A model generated the notes under the pieces. That model was not told where the DNA came from. It worked only from the letters and a program-made list of their open reading frames with translations, and searched no databases. From positions 12,254,348-12,318,347 of the forward strand of contig JAZBQD010000013.1 of the NCBI GenBank assembly GCA_036583965.1: a DNA stretch of 64,000 nt. The letters run 5' to 3'. Below, piece after piece: positions 26,150-38,200 of this stretch; positions within the stretch are counted from its first letter, which is position 1; every line of letters begins with the position of its first letter. Source of the DNA: Prunella strophiata. Its lineage: Eukaryota > Chordata > Aves > Passeriformes > Prunellidae. Made by a program: the position numbers and the translations under genes.

Positions 26150-26275
26150 CTACAGTCTGGCTTCCCGCAACACCGTCCCCTTAACCGCAGGCAGCTTTTG
26201 GGCAGAGGTGGCCTGGTTTGCCTTATTACTGTCTGAGCTCTTTTTATTGCTACTCCAAAATAAAGAGCATTTTTC
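26150..26275 (-). CDS. SCARB1: SCARB1 exon 12 (C-terminal tail and stop)
   Basis: Acceptor CTTCTAG at 26276-26282. The exon encodes EKCSLFWSSNKK through GTVLREARL and then TAG at 26150-26152. The 41 residues plus stop compare with 42 in human. A donor GTGGGT follows the stop directly, the same unusual arrangement as in mammals, where exon 12 can be skipped to give SR-BII. Confidence 0.93.
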   Translation of the reverse strand, partial: EKCSLFWSSNKKSSDSNKANQATSAQKLPAVKGTVLREARL

Positions 26276-29200
26276 CTAGAAGACAATCAGTCTGGTTTAT
26301 GGTGCACTCAGACATGGATTTCACGAGGGTTCCAATTTTCGGAGGAGATTTTGAAAACAAATCACCGTTTAACTAGAATCTAGTTATTAATGAGGATTTC
26401 AAAATTTAGATTAAACTAAGTCCTAGTTGAGATTTTGTTCAGTGTCAAGCCAGTTTTAAAATGGTCTGTTTGCCTTTTGAAAGTGTCACCACACATTATG
26501 CCACAACGGCAGAGAGCTACAACATCTGGGGGTGTTTTACACCTGCACAGATCATGCAATTTTTTAAGCTCTGAGTCCAACAGATGCATTTCAAACTGGC
26601 TCCACTGTAGGCTAGACTAAGATTTAAGTGTTTCACAGTACCTCATCTGCACTGGCCTCAGAGCACACTGCTCCCTCCAGAAGCCAGAGCACACAAGACA
26701 CCCCAGGGAGGAGCTGGGTTCAGGGAGACCTTCACGCTGGCAGACACGTGAAGGTGTGGCAATGTCCCTGCTCAGTGTCCCCTCTGTGGCTTCAGGAGGC
26801 AGAACTGTGCACGATTAAGCAATCACAGCTAGATCAGCAACACTTCAATCAAATGAGGAACACACCTTGGCTGCAAATCACTGGCTACCAGTTTACAACC
26901 TCTTATCTACTCATTAGGTGGAGATGTTTGTGTGTTGTTGTGCAGCTTTCTTAGAGATTTGTGAAGTCATTGAGGATTTTTAGTCACTTTCCAGGTAGTC
27001 AGGCACTTCCTGCCCTTGATTTTTAGTTCTAACACTTCATGACTCTTTTGGCTGAGCACAGAAATACAGCTGGCTTATGCCTGGGTTTGGGATATTTCAT
27101 AAGCAGATATTCAGCTGGCTTGAATGAGTTTAAGATCCAGCTTTTCTCCCTGACCCTTTCTAGCATGGTTAAATCTCTTTGATACCAGGAATTAAGACTT
27201 GCACAAAGCAGGGTGAGGAAATGCCAGCTCAGGGCTGCAGAAGGTGTTAGAAACAGCTGCCCAGCCCTTTTTCAGAGCCCCTGGGCTCATGCAGCAGAGT
27301 GCAGCCTGTCTGCCAGCAGCCTCCCACATGTGCTGAAAGGGAGCAGTTCACCCCAGGACCATCCTGGGAGCACAGTAAGGGCTGGGTGGTGAGCTCTGGG
27401 CTCTGGGCTGGGCCCTAGCATCACTCCCACCCTGCAGGGAAGTGCGTGGAGGAACAAGGGGATTTGGGATCATGTGTTTAAGTCACTTAAGTAATTGCAG
27501 ACTTGATTAAAATCCAATTACCTGGTACTCCGAGAACCCTGGCACTATTTAAGGTGGGTTTGCATTGGTGCTCCAGGAAGGGCAGGAAGCAGCTGAGCAA
27601 ATGCAGCCCCCTCAGTCTGCTCCCATCCCAAGAACTGCCTTTATCCCCACAACAGCCTCTCCACCTCTGCAGCTTTAGAGCCAGCCTAAGCCACCTGACT
27701 GCAGTGCAGAGCTAAGTCAGCTTCCTTTGGTATAGGGTTAGGGTAGAAGTTAGATCCCTGCTTCAGAACTAAAGCTGGCAGAGAGCTTAGTGCTACCAGC
27801 TCACTGTGGAGCCAGAGCCCCAGATGTGCACTGAGTGCTTTGGCTGTTTTATACCCAGTCCCTGACAGCTCAGCTCAGCCTCACCCCACTGCCCAGCTCC
27901 CAGCAGGCTTCAAAGGGCTTCACTCCTCAGCAAGCCCAGATCCACAAAGGCTCTGAGGGTTTCACTTCCAGAGCTCTTTGGAGCAGTTTGCAGAGTGAGG
28001 GCGTTCCAAGGAAACACAGAATCTGTGCTGGGCTGAGAAGCAGCCACAGTGGCTGTGTCCCCTCTGCAAGAACACATTTCCCTTAACAGGCTGTGTTCAG
28101 ACAGCTCCATCCTCTGGAGAAGGCTCTGTTCTGACTGGAAAAATGCTGGGACCCTGCAGAGATAAACTAGGATTCTTTCTCCATTAGCTGGGAAATACCT
28201 CCTCCTCCAGGAAGCCACTTTCATCACTGCTGTGCACCAAAAACACCAGGAATGCTTTGTGTTATCTGTGTGCAGCCCAATTTCTAGATGGCTAAGGAAG
28301 TCCTGCTGCTATCTGCTGGCACCTGGCACCACTAGGAGATTGTTGGTGGTGTCAGCCAATGTTTCCTCAGACAGGTTAGATTGTCAGCCCAAACTACATC
28401 CTCTGATTGAGTCTGATTTGACTGGCAGCACTTCCCACCAGGGCACCTGCAGATTCTTACCTTCCTCATTGCCAGGAGCACAGCTGCTGAGATAATGAGA
28501 GGGACACTGAGGCCAAGGAGGATGTACTGCAGGTAGTCCAGCACCGTGGGGAGCAGCACCAGGTTGGTGTAAAACTGCTTTAGGACTGAGCCTTCGATGG
28601 ATCCACTCTGCTCAAAAAAGCACAATTGTCAGTGGCATCTCCCTCCTGCCCAGGACTGACAGACCAGCTGACTGATTCCTTTCCCACCACCTCCCAGCAT
28701 AAATCAGGGAATTTATGCAAGATTCAGTCAGGCTAAAAGCTTTTAGTGAACAGCAGGAGTCAGCTGGACATGCACCCAGAGCTGGAGGCTGCACTCCCTG
28801 GCCCACAGGAGGACAGGGATGCTGGCAGCTCTGTCCAGGGCCCTGTTTAACCCCACATCTAGGGCAGAGCCAGAGATTTACCAAGTATAGTGCAGGGTTT
28901 GTTCAGCTCAGAGGGATTAATGGCATAGCCAAGCATTGAAAAGCCTTCTGTTGGTGCTTAATTAGTCTGGCTGGCTTAAAGCTTTATCCAAAGTGGAGTT
29001 TCCCCAGCACTGGGTGATGGGGAAGCAGGAGAGGCTCTGCAGGATCAGGCTGAGGAGGGCAGCTCACCTCTGCAAACCACAGCACCGGCAGGACCACTGG
29101 CTTAATCTGCCTTGTTTGACTGGGGGGAAGAAAATTAAAAAAGAAACACAAGTTTAGGTTTATGGTTGATCATGTCACAATTAGCAGCACAATTCCTCCT

Positions 29201-32200
29201 AAGGGGACTACATCTGACAGACTGGCAGTGGCCAGGAAACCATAAGGAGGTGGCAATCCCTGCTGCTCCAGGGAGCTGCTCCCACCTTGGGGCACCAGGT
29301 GCTTTCCATGCTAGAGCAGAGCTTATCCTTCCATGGGGGTTTAGCTGCCTGAGGACAGCAGGAAGTGCCATCCCAAACCTGGGAGATGAAAACTCAGTGA
29401 AGCAGAATGCTAAAGCTCCTGTCTCAGTCACCTGGGTGGCACCATGGGGGCTGCCTGCAGGTGTCTGCCCCTCAGCCCAAGCAGCAAGAGCAACACTCCC
29501 ACCCTTGCTGGTATTTAACATCTGGCACCACACAGCCTGGTTACAGAGACCTCCTGCTTGCTTTCATGGAGCTGGAAGTGTCTTTTGGACAGCAGGTTTC
29601 ACTCTCTGCCCCACAGGCAGAGTGGGTTTTGCCTCTGCACGTTGCAGGTAACTCCTGAGAGGCAGCACAGTGTAGGTGAACAGCTCCTGCCCCCCAGGAG
29701 GAACAGTCCCTGCCTCAGCTGCCTGGTGAGGGGCAGGGGCACTGCCCAAGCTGCAGCAAACAGGCAGCCACTCTGCACTGCTACAGGATGGAACCTGTGG
29801 TCACTGGAATGGCTGTTGTGTCAACAGGAGCCAGCTGGCTCCAGCAATGGGACAACTGCTCATGGTAAAGCTCTGGAGAGAGCAAACTCTGCAGCAAGCT
29901 CAGCATCAGCAGAACCCCCTGCTCAGGGAAGGCAGGAGGACTTTTCTAGGAGGTGCCACTTACACGATACCAGGCACACGCTTCATGTACAGGTTCAGCT
30001 GCAGCTTGATGGAGCAGTTCATGGGGATGCCTGTCATCTGCAGAGGAAGAGAACAACCATCAGGAACTTCCCAGTGACTTCTTGGGACCAACAGGCCCTG
30101 TCCAACATTCCAAGCCCATGAAAAACATCACACTTCAAAGCTGGTCATGTTGACATCCATTAGGGCATTGGTTTCTCATGACTCTGCAGTTTTGCAACAT
30201 ATTTTTACAAGCAGAGAATTTTTGTTGGACTGTCCCTGTTTGTAGTCAGCAGCCTGCAGCTAGATAAAAACGTAGTTAACTGTACTGTTATCAGTAGATG
30301 TTTGATACTGTAATAAACTTAATTAGATTTTCATAACTGTGATAAGAAAAGCAGTCAGAACCCAATGTCCAGATAAGACACACAGTTTACCTCACCTCAA
30401 AAGGGAAACAGAGTTTTGCTTGAGCAAATATCACTGAACATTTAAAAAAACCTGACCTCACACCACACAGGCTTGTGGGTGGAAAATCCCAAAGTCCCTT
30501 TGCCATCAGCAGCTGGGACAGTGGCACCTCAGGACACCCCAAATCACCCCTCTGGAGTGGTGACTTCACCCTCACACTGTGGGTCCAGGAGGGGTGTAAC
30601 ACAGCAGCAGCCCAGTGCCAAAGCAGTCAGTTCCAGATGGGCAGGCTGGGACAGTGGAAGAAGCCAGCCCAGAAATGGAGGTGCCAGCTTGAGCCACAGC
30701 GTGGTCTTCAGGCTTTGCCAGCCAGTTCTCTTGGCAATGTGCATTTGCAGATTTGGGGCAGAGCTGGGCTGCTGCCAGATACACCTCCTGGTGTCATAGG
30801 CCTGAGTCAGTGGAAAGAGTTTCACTGTGCTTATCAAAACAGTTATATTTATAATTAGTTCTGCAGTTTTTTAGAAGCCAGGCTAATTATTTAATTAGTT
30901 TATGGCTTTGACATTTTTATCTGCACATGCCCTCTCCAGTCTTTGCACTATGGAACCTGCTCGGATCAGTGCCACGAGAGCAGAGTGGTGCCACCACTCA
31001 GCTGCTGGCAGGGTCCCCCCCATGCTGGGCTGGTCCCTGGGGGGAGCAGGGGACCCTGGTGGGCTCACTCACGGGGTGCACATCCAGGAAAAGCCCGTGC
31101 TGCTCCTTGTTGGGCTGCAGGCCTTCCACTGCCTCCACCAGGGACGGGTCGGCGTTGTAGAAGTGAGGGTGGGAAATGAACATCGGTGCATCTGGATGAG
31201 ATTAAAGGCATCTTAAGCTGCTCCACACCCACCTAAAAGCTTTTTTTTGAGGTTTTTAAGCCCTTGCACTACTTGTTCTGAATAGGCTTTTATGTTTTCT
31301 CCTCCCAACCAGTAATATCCTCCCCCTCCCTCCCTGCAGGTTGTTCCATTGATCTGGGAAGGTTCAGGACCACCCACTCTCCCCCACCACCATCCTGTGG
31401 TAACTCCCTGTTCCCAGACATGAGTTAGAGACATCCAGACTGTCAGACATGGACTGTCAGACACACACTCAGTGTCCAAAGTTAACATTTAATTTGGGAG
31501 CTGTGTGGGCTGCCTCTTCCTTGCTCCCCACACCAGCCCAGGGGATGTAATGCTCCCACTGTACCCTTGGGCATTCCCACAAATGCCAGGCTCTCATAGG
31601 GCCGGGCACTGAAGGCTGGGCAGAAGGGTTTTCCCCCTTTCCCTCATTGCTGAGAGGCCTGTGGGAATGCAAACAGAGCCCACCAGTACTTTCCACCATC
31701 CCAGCAGCCACTAGAGCTGCTTTTCCAGACAGCCAAGCTTCTGTTGCATCTCAAATTTAACACTGGTCCACTAAGGAGAGCCAGGGGGGGAGAAGGACTT
31801 ACTGAACCTGCAGGTGCTGATGTTCTGGATGCCAGACTGCATGCAGGGGCAGAAGCCCTCGTTGGGTGGGTAGTCTGTGCCATTGGCAAAGAGGGTTTTG
31901 GGCGCCACGAAGCGATAGGTGGGCACACCCTGGAAGTGCCCAGACTGCTCAGTACACCAGTGTCAGGGATCTGCAAGGGTTTCAGTGCAGAGAGGATCAG
32001 GGATTAGCCAACAGGTTCCCAGCACAGAAGTGAGCTCTTATCTTGGCTGGATAAGATGCAGTTGCAATGTAACTTAGACTTTGAGATGGAGATAAACCCT
32101 CAGCAATGCTTCGGGGAATGGGGAATGAGTATTTGTGCCTTTTGCTTTCCATGTTTTAAGCACATTTAAAGGTCAGGACTAGTTAGGGAGAGGAACCACA

Positions 32201-35200
32201 GGCTTATAAGTGTGTTTGCTATATCCAGGTGAGATTTGTTTAAAGGCATGTAGTAATCCCCAGGGCTGCTCTCCAAGAGGTAATACCCACTTTATGCAAG
32301 CCTTGGCTCTGAGGTGCCCCATTACAGGGCAGGGACACTGGATAAATCTCTTTTGCAGGCCAACTCCAGCAACAGACTGCCAGAGGAATGGAAAATTTCC
32401 CTATGTGACACACCAAGATTCTTTTCTTGCTATTAAACACTATTGATACTGTGCTGCAATACTGCTGGCCAGGTTTGATGCAAGTCTCCAGGACAAAAAT
32501 TTGCTCCCTGCTCACTTGAGTGAGGCTTGCAGGCATCAGAGAATCACAGAATGGGTGAGTGGGTCACAGTGGGCTGCCAGGACAGCCTGGGCAGGCCAAG
32601 GGGATGCTCATTCCTACAGAGAAATGGTCCCTTCTGATGCTGGGACCAAGGATGGGGGATTCAGGGCATGTTCAGCATTTACATGTGTGCCTGTCTGAGA
32701 AGCTAAGCCACTTCCCCACAGTTCTGTGTGACAGAAAACTCCTGTGCCAACAAGAAACCAAGCTTGGTTTCCTCCACTTCACTGGAAGCATGCTCTGTTC
32801 CAGAGGTTCCTGTAGTTTGACAGGAACAGGTATGTGTTTAAACTTCAGTTACAGGTAAACTTCCCTGTAATTCCTGGCTCTGGGTCATTTTGGTGTTTGC
32901 CGATGTCTTTTGTGCAGAGGAATCCCTGTGCTATTGCTCAGCTCAGCTGTCTGTTTGTTCACTGGTCATTGTTCTCTATTCACCATGAGCACTTGTTTGT
33001 TTTGCAGCACTATCTACAAAGCCAGAATTATCATTATCTTCCCCCAGCTAGGGACAGGAGTTTTGTGCCTGCTTCCCCTCCCTCCAGGCACAGGCACACA
33101 GGTTGGCTCTGTCAGGTACTTTAACCCCTGTGTGATGATCAGCTAAGGTCAGGGTGTCTTATGCAAGCAAAAGGAAAAAAACAAAAAAAAAAAAAAGAAG
33201 AAGAGCCTGGAAATGGCAGCATGAATTTCCTCCCAGACGATTCCTCCAAGGGTTTAGTCAGCTGAAAGAGTTCTGCAGTTACAGTTGCATTTCCCCCTGA
33301 CAACCCTTACTTCTCCTTCTAACTGCCCACATCTTATCTACATCAGTTAACCACATCTGGTTCTTCTGTACTGATTACACGTGGGCTGGCTGGACATCTC
33401 CAGTGGTTTGGAAGGTATTTATGGACACCACAAGATGCTGATAATGAGACAACCACACTGTTTGCAAAGCTCAGAGATAATGCAAACCCCAACTGCAGCT
33501 GGACTTTAGCTACAGAAACAATTCCTGAGCCCTCTGTGTGTGCAGGACGAGTGCAGTGTGTCCTGCCACCTGCACAGGGACAGGCTGGCAGCTGTGGCCT
33601 CCACCTGCAGGCATCAGGGCTGTAGAACTGCAGGGAGGTTGGGGACATGAAGGGTGGCCACATCTCCCCTGCTGTCCCAGTTGATCATGTTGCACTGGCT
33701 GCTCCGCCAGTAGTTCACCTGTGGGACAGGAGGAGAGGGAAGAACTCAGAAGGAAGAGCTTGCTGGAGTCAGCTCTCAGCCCTGCATGGAATGTCCACCA
33801 CCCCACACTGCTTCCATGGCAGCATCAAAGATCTTTCCTGCCTTAAGCATATTTTCCATCCTCCATGATTCTGTGAGCCAAACATCCACCCAATTAATGG
33901 ACAAGATTCCCACGCCCCCAGAGGCTGAGCTCTACGTTCAGCTGATTTTGGTTAGGAGCAGAATTCCACAAGGGAAGAGTAAAGCATCCTTTAACAAGAG
34001 AATTTAACACCTCCAACACAGGCCACAGGGGCATGAGACTTCAACCATTAGAGGCAGCTCCAAGAGTATTGCAAGTGAAACCCATGAGGAAACGAATTTA
34101 ATGCTTCCTGAAAAGCCCCTTGCCACATGGCTGCCTCCTGGCAACTTGCTGGAATGGAGGCTGCAGCACTTGAAGTCCTGCAGAAACTTTTCTTCACACC
34201 TCACCCATACACAACAGCACCCAGAGCTTTCAGCTAACCCTGCTTTAAATCAGGCATTGCCCCATTATTCAAGATTTGCTGCCAGACACCCACTCACCTG
34301 CTTGAGCCCATTCCAGGAATCCACCAAGTGAACCTGACTGATGTTCTTTATGCCTGTGTTGACTGTGAACAGCCCTGAGTCAGAGTTGTTAAACTGCAGA
34401 GAGAAGGAATGATTGTTTAATGATCTGCACCCAGCAAGGCTGCAACACCTCACTGACTGTGGTTGCCCCATCAGCCCTAGGGGTGCCTCACACACCATCA
34501 GCTACTCAGCTCCTACTCAGCTGAGTGTCTGAGCTGTCCCCAACACCAATACTGCTGTGATTTTAGCACTCCCAACCAACCCTATACTTACATCCTTGAA
34601 TAATCCAAACTTCCCCTTGAAAGGGAGCAGGCCAGGAACAATATTATTTATTGCATCTATCAGGGGGTCGTCATACCCCCAGAGGATCTCCCCCACCGTG
34701 CGGTTCATGAACGCCTCCTGCTTCAGGGCAGCCAGGGCTCCACTCAGTAAAAACTTCACATAACCTGGCAGGTTCTCCACCATCACAGCTGCTCCCTGAG
34801 ACAGAAAACAAACATCTGGGATGAGAGGCCCATCTTTAGCAAAGGTGAAGCGTTTTTGGTGCTAGCCAAAATCATTCTGCTGCTCCCATCTATAGCCCCA
34901 GGGAAATCCTCTGGATAGACTGAGGCTCTTCATTTATTCCCACTTGGGGAAGAAAGCAGTTGAGGGCTCACAGGCTTGATTTCCCCACAGGATGCTCAGA
35001 TGAGGTTGCAGACTCAAGACCAGCTGCTCTGCACACTCTGGTTTTGGAACAGTAGCAGCCTAACAGAATAACTAACACCCACAAAGCAGAAAACTGCATT
35101 ATATAAGCTTAACCCCCTCATTGCTTGATCAGCCTTAAGCCCTACAAGAAAGTGATTCAATGCTGGATATCACCACCCTCCCTGCAAGCTCAGAAGGTGG

Positions 35201-38200
35201 AACCCAGCCAGGCAAGAAGCACTTACCATCATCATAAGGTTTGGCACAACAATGTACTCGTCCTCCGTGCCATTGGACAAGTGTGGCTGGAAGAACAAGT
35301 GCCGGTACTCCAGGTAGGAAACAGTGTCATTGTCATGGAATGTGATGTTGGTTTTAAACCTGTACTCCCTGCAAAGAGATGGGACATCATGGCAACTATC
35401 CCCAGGCAGAGCCCTGCAGCCCCTCGAGCCAGAATGGGCTGCACAGGCCTGGGCTTGCTGCTGGGGGAGACCAAAGCCCAGTGAGGAGCCATGGGGCAGC
35501 TGGGGAGGCAGTGTGGGAACAGATACAAACCTCCCACCCCAACCAGGGTTAGGGTCTGGCATGGATCTGCAGTGTGGGAACAGATACAAACCTCCCACCC
35601 CAACCAGGGCTAGGGTCTGGCATGGAAATGCAGTGTGGGAACAGATACAAACCTCCCACCCCAACCAGGGCTAGGGTCTGGCATGGAAATGCAGTGTGGG
35701 AACAGATACAAACCTCCCACCCCAACCAGGGCTAGGGTCTGGCATGGAAATGCAGTGTGGGAACAGATACAAACCTCCCACCCCAACCAGGGCTAGGGTC
35801 TGGCATGGAAATGCAGTGTGGGAACAGATACAAACCTCCCACCCCAACCAGGGCTAGGGTCTGGCAGCAGGAGAGGCAGCCCAGCAGCCAGGCATCCCTG
35901 ACAGGTTGGACTCTGCAGACACAAAGTGTTTCTTCTCTTCCCAACTTATTACCCAAGAAATTTAAGACAAAACTATAAATCTCCTCTGTTGCTTCACCCA
36001 CAGCCACAGGCACACCAGAGAGGTGCCCAGACATGCAGAGCCACCACAACCCACACACCAAAACAACCTGCACACAGGAGAGGACCAGCCAAGATGCCCC
36101 ATGTGCCATCAGTGATTTGCTCCCAAGCAAATGTGATGGTTCCTCCACAGAGCATCGTGGTCCCTCTGTTCCTCAGGGCTTCAGACCATCCATGTCCTGC
36201 ACACTGCCTGATGCCTTTTAGTTTTCACATTTTCAGGACTCTGTACTGTGTTAGTATGTATTTCTGAACTCCATATAAAGTGTCAGCAGCTCTCCTCACA
36301 GCTCAGGCACACAGAACAATCCTTTTCCAGCCTCACAACCAAGGACAGCACTGCAGCTTCAGCCCCAAAAGTGCAAACAGCAGGGAATGGAGGAGAGCAA
36401 CCTGGGAGGGTGGGACTGCATCCCCTGGAGCTGGAATTGGACAGTGAACCCCAATATGGAAATGGACCAAAACTTATTAAAGTGTGAAAACTCATGACAT
36501 GCCATCCATCTTGGGTGCAGCCTTAGCCAGGCTCTTGTAGTGCCCCAAGTGCATCCTTTGAAAGCCTTTGAATAAATCCCTGCTTTCTTCATTTAACCCT
36601 GTCTAGGCCTCTGTTCTAGGAAGCCTCTCAAGGCACCAGCCCAGTGCTGCTGGACTCCAGCCCACACCACAGGGGCAGCCCCATGGAGGCTGCAGTGCCC
36701 TGCAGCAGTGCCAGGCTGTCCCCAACATCACCAGCCTCTTACTGCTCCTGGAGGACCTGAAGCTCAGCTCACCAGCAAAAACAAAGTCCTTCACTGTGGA
36801 GCCTCTGTTTTACAGCCCACATTAGGGAAGGGCACTAATCTTGCTCAGCAGGAACACAAGGACACTAATAAGCTTTGCCCCTTTGTTTATTCTTATTTAC
36901 AGCAAGTGAAGCTTTTCCCCAAGCCAAGAGAGTGATGTGATGGCAACATACAGAGCCCACACAGGGGGACCTGGCATGGCCAGGGCAAACGAGGGCACAC
37001 ACATGCTGCAGGTGTCCCCTCACACTGCTCCAAAGCTTTGGATTAACCAGTAATCTTCCCACATGAGCTTGCTTAGGCTGCTGCTCAGCCTCACCCCATT
37101 ACTGTAGGTACTAAGGTATTGAAGATCACTGCTCATGGGGAGGTTCACAGGCTCAGCTCAACATCAATCACTGCTTTCCTCTTTTGGGTGCTGAGAAGCA
37201 CCTGGGGCTTCAGCCACCATCCTCAGCCATGGCAAACAGACCCAGCCCTGCTGTGTGTGGGTCTGACTCAGTGTCAGTGCTCCACATGTGTTCTCCATAC
37301 TGGTTCCCATGACCAGAGCATGCATGCTGAGCATGTTCTGGGTTTCACATTAGATAAGGACTTAGGCTGACCCAGTTTGATACTGAGATGACTCCAGCTC
37401 AAGAGCTGGGCTCTTAAATGCACAGTGAAGATAAAAGAGCACTCTGAAGACAGGGTCACCCACCACCACACCAACACCCTCACAGCCATGTGTGGACTGT
37501 CTCAGCCCAGGTCTGCCTGCCCAACAGGCCCCAGAAAAAGCCTGAGCTGCACAGCTCAGTGGGGCACCCACCAATCTCCCTGTCTCAGTGACCAGAGCTC
37601 CCACGTGTGTCTTTACAAGATCAGAGCAGTCAGAGCACATCTGGGTCACTTTGAAATCCAGTGCCCCAGGCTCTCACCGAGCCTGCTGTGCCACATGCCT
37701 CCTGCCAGAGGGGCCAGCCAGCAGCCTGGCAGGCAGCACAGAGGGCAGGCTGGTGCCAAGCTGGGCCACAGGTGGTAGCTGACCTGTACACGTAGGGCCC
37801 ACGCTGCCTCAGCACCGGCTTCCCTCCGCTCAGCACCTGCTTGGGGTTCAGCACTTCGAAGAAATGCAGGGACAAGTAGAAAGGAACAGGGATGTCTTTC
37901 CACATTTGGAAGGACATGCTGCTGGGGTCGATCCTGACGTTCTGCAAGGCAAAAAAAAAAAAAAAAAAAATAAGGGGACACAACATGTGGGCTCTGTGGC
38001 TGCAGGTGAACACATCCACCCTCAGCTCAACCCCAGCTGAAGGTGGCAGCTACAGATGCTCTCCAGAGGATCCAGGTGTGCTTGGCAGACTGAAACCCAG
38101 CTAGATATACAGTGAGAACTCCTGTGTGTGCAGAAGCATCAGGTTTATGTTTAGAAGCCAGGATGTCTGCTGGCTTATTTATTCAGGCTTAACTTTTCTA

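Noticed and set aside
32538..32570. Short CR1-like motif (AGAATCACAGAATGGG)
   Set aside because: Too short, and the flanks do not continue a CR1 sequence.
35540..35560. Telomere-like GGGTTAGGG words in the 61-bp repeat and near 27,731
   Set aside because: Only isolated near-matches, with no TTAGGG tandem.
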